Of a stretch of 10,280 nt of DNA, positions 6,710-10,280 are shown piece by piece. Numbering within the stretch: the stretch's first letter is position 1; every line of letters starts with the position of its first letter. The stretch is taken from the NCBI GenBank assembly GCA_041569895.1, contig JBFFXF010000268.1, positions 1 through 10,280 of the forward strand. The letters are read 5' to 3'. Made by a program: the position numbers and the translations under genes. Origin of the DNA: JBFFXF01 sp041569895 (GTDB taxonomy: Bacteria > Planctomycetota > UBA8108 > JACQVS01). The notes beneath the pieces were generated by a model. The model had not been told where the DNA came from, made no database searches, and was given only the letters and a program-made list of their open reading frames with translations.

Positions 6710-8809
6710 ATGGGAAAGAGATCTCGCTTCGTTCTGGTCTACATCGCGATCGCCTTCCTGGCGGTGCTGCTGCTCTCGAACGTGTTCGGGAGGAACCAGT
6801 ACGAGATCGACTACAGCCAGTTCAAGGAGTACCTCCGCCAGGGGTACATCCTCGACGTCGACATCGGCCGGGAGACGATCTACGGCAAGCTGAAGCTGCC
6901 CCAGGAGGTGGAGGAGGCGAAGCCCCGGGAGAACGTCCCGAGGATCGCGGTGACGGCTCCGGAACCGCCCCCCGAGGAGGAGACGGAGGCGTCGAAGCGC
7001 CGCGGCCTCGCGCCCCGGCGGGAGATCGAGCGCGGCAAGAAGGTCTCGTTCTCCACGCGCCGTGTGCAGCCCGACCAGGAGCTCGTCGCCGAACTCGAGG
7101 CCTACGGGGTGCCGCACCGGCAGTATCCCGAGAGCAGCTTCATCTTCTTCCTGCCGTTCATCCTCGCCGGCGTGCTCCTGCTGGTCTTCTGGTTCCTCAT
7201 CCTGCGCCAGTCGCAAGCGGGCCGGACGGCGCTCGCCTTCGGCCGCTCGAAGGCGCGCCTCTACGCCGAGAAGGTCAAGACGGTGTCGTTCGACGACGTC
7301 GCCGGGTGCGAGGAGGCGAAGGAGGAGCTCACGGAGGTCGTCGACTTCCTGAAGAACCCGAAGCGCTACCAGACGCTCGGCGGCCGCATGCCGAAGGGCG
7401 TGCTGCTCGTCGGGCCTCCGGGAACCGGCAAGACGCTGATCGCCCGCGCCGTGGCCGGCGAGGCGAAGCGGCCGTTCTTCTCGCTCAGCGGCTCGGAGTT
7501 CGTCGAGATGTTCGTCGGCGTCGGCGCCGCGCGCGTGCGCGACCTGTTCCAGCAGGCGAAGGACAACGCGCCGTGCATCATCTTCATCGACGAACTCGAC
7601 GCTGTTGGCCGGCATCGCGGCGCCGGTCTCGGCGGCGGGCACGACGAGCGCGAGCAGACGCTCAACCAGTTGCTCGTCGAGATGGACGGATTCGACGCCA
7701 ACACCAACGTCATCATCCTCGCCGCCACCAACCGCCCGGACGTGCTCGACCCGGCGCTCCTGCGACCGGGCCGCTTCGACCGGCAGGTGGTGATCGACGC
7801 TCCCGACCTCAGGGGACGCCAGGCCATCCTGCGCGTCCACGCCAAGGAGAAGCCGCTTGCCGACGACGTCAAGCTCGAGAACGTCGCCATCGCGACGCCC
7901 GGATTCACCGGAGCCGACCTCGCCAACGTCCTGAACGAGGCGGCCCTGCTCGCCGCGCGCCGTCGCAAGGAGCGCATCGGGCGCGCCGAGCTCGAGGAGG
8001 CCACCGAGCGCGTCATCGCCGGCCCGGAGCGACGCAGTCGCCGGCTGAGCGAGGAGGAGCGCCGCCGCGTCGCCTACCACGAGGCGGGGCACGCGCTCAT
8101 CGCGGCGCTCTCCGAGAACGCCGATCCGGTGCGCAAGATCTCCATCGTGCCGCGTGGTCACGCAGCGCTCGGCTACACGATGCAGTTCCCGTCGGACGAC
8201 CGGTACCTGACGACGAAGAGCGCGCTGATCGATCGTTTGAAGTCGCTGCTCGCCGGACGCGCGGCCGAGCGGCTCATCTTCGGCGAGATCTCGACCGGCG
8301 CCCAGGACGACCTCAACAAAGCGAGCGAGATCGCGCGCGCCATGGTCTGCCGCTTCGGCATGAGCGAGAAGATCGGCCCCGTCGCGCTCGGCCGCGAGCA
8401 GCGTCAGGTGTTCCTCGGCCGGGACATCGCCAACGAGGAGCGCAACTTCAGCGAGCAGACCGCGATCGAGATCGACAAGGAGGTTCGCCGCCTCATCGAG
8501 GAGGCGGACGACGGCGCCGTCACCCAGCTGAAGAAGCACCGCAGCTGCCTCGAGAAGGTCGCCGAGACGCTGCTCTCGAAGGAGGTCCTCCAGGGCGAGG
8601 ATCTCGAGGCGATCCTCGAGAAGGAGCTCGGCGAGGCGGGCGTCAACCTCCCCCACGTCCGTCGCAAAAAGGACGAGGCCGAAAAGGCCCGCGCCGACGC
8701 GGAGGCCGTTGCCGAGAAGGCGGCGAGCGAGACCGCCGACGCCGACGAGCCCGACGCCCAGCCCTCCCAGGGCAAGGCGCTGAAGGAGGGGTGGGCGCCG
8801 AGTAGTTGA
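6710..8809 (+). CDS. ftsH: ATP-dependent zinc metalloprotease FtsH
   Basis: Membrane-bound AAA+ protease that unfolds and degrades membrane and cytosolic proteins. The 699-aa product has TM1 (about 6-26), an extracytoplasmic segment to about 141, TM2 (144-166), then the AAA+ domain: Walker A GPPGTGKT (235-242), pore loop FVGVG, Walker B IIFIDE (290-295), and the second region of homology ATNRPDVLDPALLRPGRFDR. The peptidase has HEAGH (457-461) and third zinc ligand Asp534 in GAQDDLNKA. Compared with about 610-650 aa in most FtsH proteins, it has a long charged extracytoplasmic insert rich in Glu/Pro/Arg and a C-terminal Ala/Glu/Asp/Lys-rich tail of about 55 residues. The start MGKRSRF places TM1 at the usual position; the open frame upstream to 6461 is Arg-rich and non-homologous. 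The ribosome site is weak (CCAGG). It is transcribed alone, converging with amt. Confidence 0.96.
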   Translation: MGKRSRFVLVYIAIAFLAVLLLSNVFGRNQYEIDYSQFKEYLRQGYILDVDIGRETIYGKLKLPQEVEEAKPRENVPRIAVTAPEPPPEEETEASKRRGLAPRREIERGKKVSFSTRRVQPDQELVAELEAYGVPHRQYPESSFIFFLPFILAGVLLLVFWFLILRQSQAGRTALAFGRSKARLYAEKVKTVSFDDVAGCEEAKEELTEVVDFLKNPKRYQTLGGRMPKGVLLVGPPGTGKTLIARAVAGEAKRPFFSLSGSEFVEMFVGVGAARVRDLFQQAKDNAPCIIFIDELDAVGRHRGAGLGGGHDEREQTLNQLLVEMDGFDANTNVIILAATNRPDVLDPALLRPGRFDRQVVIDAPDLRGRQAILRVHAKEKPLADDVKLENVAIATPGFTGADLANVLNEAALLAARRRKERIGRAELEEATERVIAGPERRSRRLSEEERRRVAYHEAGHALIAALSENADPVRKISIVPRGHAALGYTMQFPSDDRYLTTKSALIDRLKSLLAGRAAERLIFGEISTGAQDDLNKASEIARAMVCRFGMSEKIGPVALGREQRQVFLGRDIANEERNFSEQTAIEIDKEVRRLIEEADDGAVTQLKKHRSCLEKVAETLLSKEVLQGEDLEAILEKELGEAGVNLPHVRRKKDEAEKARADAEAVAEKAASETADADEPDAQPSQGKALKEGWAPSS

Positions 8810-8832
8810 CCTACCGGAGCAACCCGCCCGTT

Positions 8833-8856
8833 CGTCCTCGTCCTCGTCCTCGTCCT
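8833..8856 (+). repeat. (CGTCCT)4 hexamer array
   Basis: Four identical six-base units begin 23 bp after the ftsH stop. It is the only fully uniform array in the window, which suggests recent expansion. Confidence 0.85.
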
Positions 8857-8890
8857 CGACACGTCGAAAGAGCGGATGAAGCTCGACTGG

Positions 8891-8930
8891 GACGGGAACG
8901 CAGATTACGCAGATTTCGCAGATGACGCAG
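8891..8930 (+). repeat. Nine-base module (copy 2), inverted relative to 21-60
   Basis: gacgggaacgcag leads into nine-base units attacgcag, atttcgcag, atgacgcag. It matches the reverse complement of 21-60 at 37 of 40 bases. As in copy 1, it lies downstream of a gene in that gene's sense direction and is followed by TCGGNN hexamers. Confidence 0.88.
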
Positions 8931-8945
8931 ATCGAGGAAAAGACC

Positions 8946-9055
8946 CTCGGCATCGGCATCGGCATCGGAATCGGAATCGGAATCGGAGTCGGAATCGGTC
9001 ATCGGCATCGGTATCGGAGTCGGAGTCGGTATCGGTCCTCGGTTTCGGAATCGAT
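8946..9055 (+). repeat. Long ATCGGN hexamer array
   Basis: About 18 six-base units (ctcggc, atcggc, atcgga, gtcgga, atcggt, ttcgga) with seven-base phase breaks (catcggc, cctcggt). The unit core TCGG is constant and the other two positions vary. Same unit family as 2865-2954, but on the opposite strand relative to the GGGNAC arrays. Confidence 0.88.
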
Positions 9056-9100
9056 CCCGGACTCCGCCAACCCGGCCCCGACGCCGCCCACGAACCCGAC

Positions 9101-9116
9101 CCCGAAAGCTTTCGGG
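9101..9116. repeat. Perfect 16-bp palindrome
   Basis: cccgaaagctttcggg is its own reverse complement. As RNA it could fold to a six-base stem with an AGCU loop. It separates the ATCGGN array from the GGGNAC array, sharing its last three bases with the latter. There is no T-run, so it could be a protein-binding palindrome or a weak hairpin. Confidence 0.6.
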
Positions 9117-9149
9117 CACGGGCACGGGAACGGGAACGGGAACGGGAAC
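9114..9149 (+). repeat. (GGGNAC)6 array with G-quadruplex pattern
   Basis: Units GGGCAC twice then GGGAAC four times, giving six plus-strand GGG runs with three-base loops. The order GGGCAC then GGGAAC along the G-rich strand is the same as in the arrays at 2841-2864 and 1881-1928. Confidence 0.9.
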
Positions 9150-9152
9150 GGT

Positions 9153-9192
9153 GGAAGGCAGGAAAGCACCAGTCGCTGCTTTCCCGCCTTCC
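9153..9192 (-). terminator. Terminator-like inverted repeat after amt
   Basis: Two 16-base arms (9153-9168 and 9177-9192) pair with a single mismatch (A9160/C9185) around an eight-base loop. The hairpin starts nine bases past the amt stop, the right place for a terminator of amt, and could also stop read-through from ftsH. No T-run follows on either strand, so it is a hairpin-only or Rho-assisted candidate. Confidence 0.55.
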
Positions 9193-9201
9193 GGGTGGGG
9201 A

Positions 9202-10280
9202 TCACAGGTTATAGCCGACCTCGCCATGCTGCGTGATGTCGAGGCCCTCGAGCTCCTCGTCCGGCGTGACGCGGATGCCGACCGTCGCGTCGATCACCTT
9301 GACGAGGATGAACGTCATCACGCCGGCGAAGATCCACGTCGCGATGGTCGCGAGGATCTGCGCCACGAGCTGCTGGTTGAAGCCGCCGGCGACACCGCCC
9401 ATCGCTTCCGCGAGCGCCGCGGTCGCGAACAGGCCGGTGAAGAGCGCGCCGACGGTGCCGCCGATGCCGTGGATGCCGAAGGCGTCGAGCGAGTCGTCGT
9501 AGCCGAGCTGGCCCTTGAGCACCGCGACGAAGTAGTAGCAGATCGGGCTGACGATGAGGCCCATGATGAGCGCGTGCATCGGCAGGACGTAGCCCGACGC
9601 GGGCGTGATGCACACGAGACCGGCGACGAGCCCCGACGCGACGCCGAGCGCGCTCGCCTTGCCGCGGTGGACCTTCTCGACCAGCGCCCACGAGACCGCC
9701 GCGGCGGCCGCGCAGATGTGCGTGACGACGAAGGCGAGTCCCGCCGTGCCGTCGGAGGCGAGCTCGCTGCCGCCGTTGAAGCCGAACCACCCGAACCAGA
9801 GCAGCCCGGCGCCGAGCATCGTGTAGACGAGGTTGTTCGGCCGGATCGGCTCCTCGGGATACCCGCGCCGCTTGCCGATCAGCAGCACGAAGACGAGGGC
9901 CGAGACGCCGCTCGAGATGTGCACCACGGTGCCGCCGGCGAAGTCGAGCGCGCCGACGCCGGCGATGCTCGAGAGCAGCGACCCGTCTTCCGTGCTCAGG
10001 ATGCCACCACCCCACACCCAGTGCGCCAGCGGGGCGTAGACGAGAATCCCCCAGAGGACGATGAAGAGCGCGTACGCCCGGAACTTGACGCGCTCGGCGA
10101 AGGCGCCGGTGATGAGCGCGGGCGTGATGATGGCGAACATCATCTGGAACGCCATGAAGACGATGTGCGGGTAGCTCTCACCCTCCCTCGGCGAGTTGTA
10201 GTCGACGTCTTGCAAGAACAGATACGTCATCGGGTTGCCGAACCACCCCCCGACGCTCTTGCCGAAGGCGATCGAGTAGC
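9202..10280 (-). CDS. amt: Ammonium transporter, Amt/Rh family (5' end outside window)
   Basis: Inner-membrane channel for ammonium uptake. The 358 visible residues begin within the family block YSIAFGKSVGGWFGNP, so by comparison with E. coli AmtB (about 70 mature residues before this block) the N-terminus and first membrane helices lie beyond the right edge. An internal ATG at 10230 is not the start. Key sites are visible: gate Phe in AFQMMFA, recruitment-site Trp in AHWVWGGG, DFAGGTVVHISSG (conserved Asp and first pore His), LWFGWFGFNGGS (second gate Phe), DAFGIHGIGG (second pore His), and the cytosolic tail DEELEGLDITQHGE typical of transporters controlled by a PII protein. No glnB/glnK follows: downstream is a hairpin and the repeat region, with ftsH convergent. 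Confidence 0.95.
   Translation of the reverse strand, partial: YSIAFGKSVGGWFGNPMTYLFLQDVDYNSPREGESYPHIVFMAFQMMFAIITPALITGAFAERVKFRAYALFIVLWGILVYAPLAHWVWGGGILSTEDGSLLSSIAGVGALDFAGGTVVHISSGVSALVFVLLIGKRRGYPEEPIRPNNLVYTMLGAGLLWFGWFGFNGGSELASDGTAGLAFVVTHICAAAAAVSWALVEKVHRGKASALGVASGLVAGLVCITPASGYVLPMHALIMGLIVSPICYYFVAVLKGQLGYDDSLDAFGIHGIGGTVGALFTGLFATAALAEAMGGVAGGFNQQLVAQILATIATWIFAGVMTFILVKVIDATVGIRVTPDEELEGLDITQHGEVGYNL

Larger units (their letters stand above)
8810..9201. other. Convergent ftsH-amt intergenic region filled with repeats
   Basis: These 392 bp between two gene 3' ends hold no credible gene. In order there is a (CGTCCT)4 array, the second copy of the nine-base module, a long ATCGGN array, a 16-bp palindrome, a (GGGNAC)6 array, and a terminator-like inverted repeat next to the amt stop. 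Open frames across it give only dipeptide repeats (GIGIGI, RNRNR) and are artefacts of periods divisible by three. Confidence 0.8.

Noticed and set aside
8891..9055. CRISPR-like repeat array
   Set aside because: Units are 6 or 9 bases and directly adjacent, with no unique spacers and no cas genes.
8876..9236. Open frames coding Gly-Ile, Arg-Asn or Val-Pro dipeptide repeats
   Set aside because: They are translations of the six-base arrays, which stay open in several frames because six is a multiple of three. There is no ribosome site and no folded-domain composition.
9202..10230. Amt as a complete gene starting at the ATG at 10230
   Set aside because: The frame stays open to the window edge and codes conserved Amt sequence (YSIAFG, GWFGNP) upstream of that ATG, so the gene is truncated by the window.

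Overview
The window is a high-GC bacterial chromosome segment with six recognisable genes. Five complete genes are lipB, lipA, purF, an SDR oxidoreductase gene and ftsH, together with a complete sulfatase gene and an ammonium transporter gene cut by the right edge (seven coding regions in all). No tRNA, rRNA, transposase or CRISPR array is seen. The lineage is not proven. An S1 formylglycine sulfatase, an unusual PurF variant (NRGQLAAG in place of HRGQESAG) and G/C-rich six-base repeat islands between genes would fit Planctomycetota or a neighbouring high-GC phylum; this is inference from memory of such proteins.

Layout. Minus strand, read right to left from 6488 to 91: lipB (octanoyltransferase), lipA (lipoyl synthase), purF (amidophosphoribosyltransferase, 6 bp after lipA), an SDR dehydrogenase, then a membrane-anchored sulfatase. 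lipB and lipA together make protein-bound lipoate: LipB transfers octanoate from acyl carrier protein to a lipoyl domain and LipA inserts two sulfurs. purF is probably co-transcribed with lipA. Divergent from lipB, on the plus strand, is ftsH (membrane AAA+ zinc protease), which converges on a minus-strand amt gene whose 5' end lies outside the window.

The most notable content is non-coding. The intergenic spaces at gene 3' ends hold short tandem arrays with six-base periods (GGGAAC, GGGTAC, GGGCAC, TCGGAA, TCGGAG, TCGGCC, ATCGGC, CGTCCT) and nine-base periods (ACGCAGATT-like). Three (GGGNAC)n arrays are textbook G-quadruplex motifs with three-base loops; two of these lie in the sense strand just upstream of the SDR and sulfatase starts. 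A 40-bp nine-mer module occurs twice in inverted orientation, 8.8 kb apart, with 37 of 40 bases identical. A related 12-bp tandem array lies inside the lipA reading frame and adds a TLTE/PLTE repeat to the LipA N-terminus. The divergent lipB/ftsH region has no such array. The ftsH/amt convergent region carries the longest run of arrays and a strong terminator-like hairpin next to amt.
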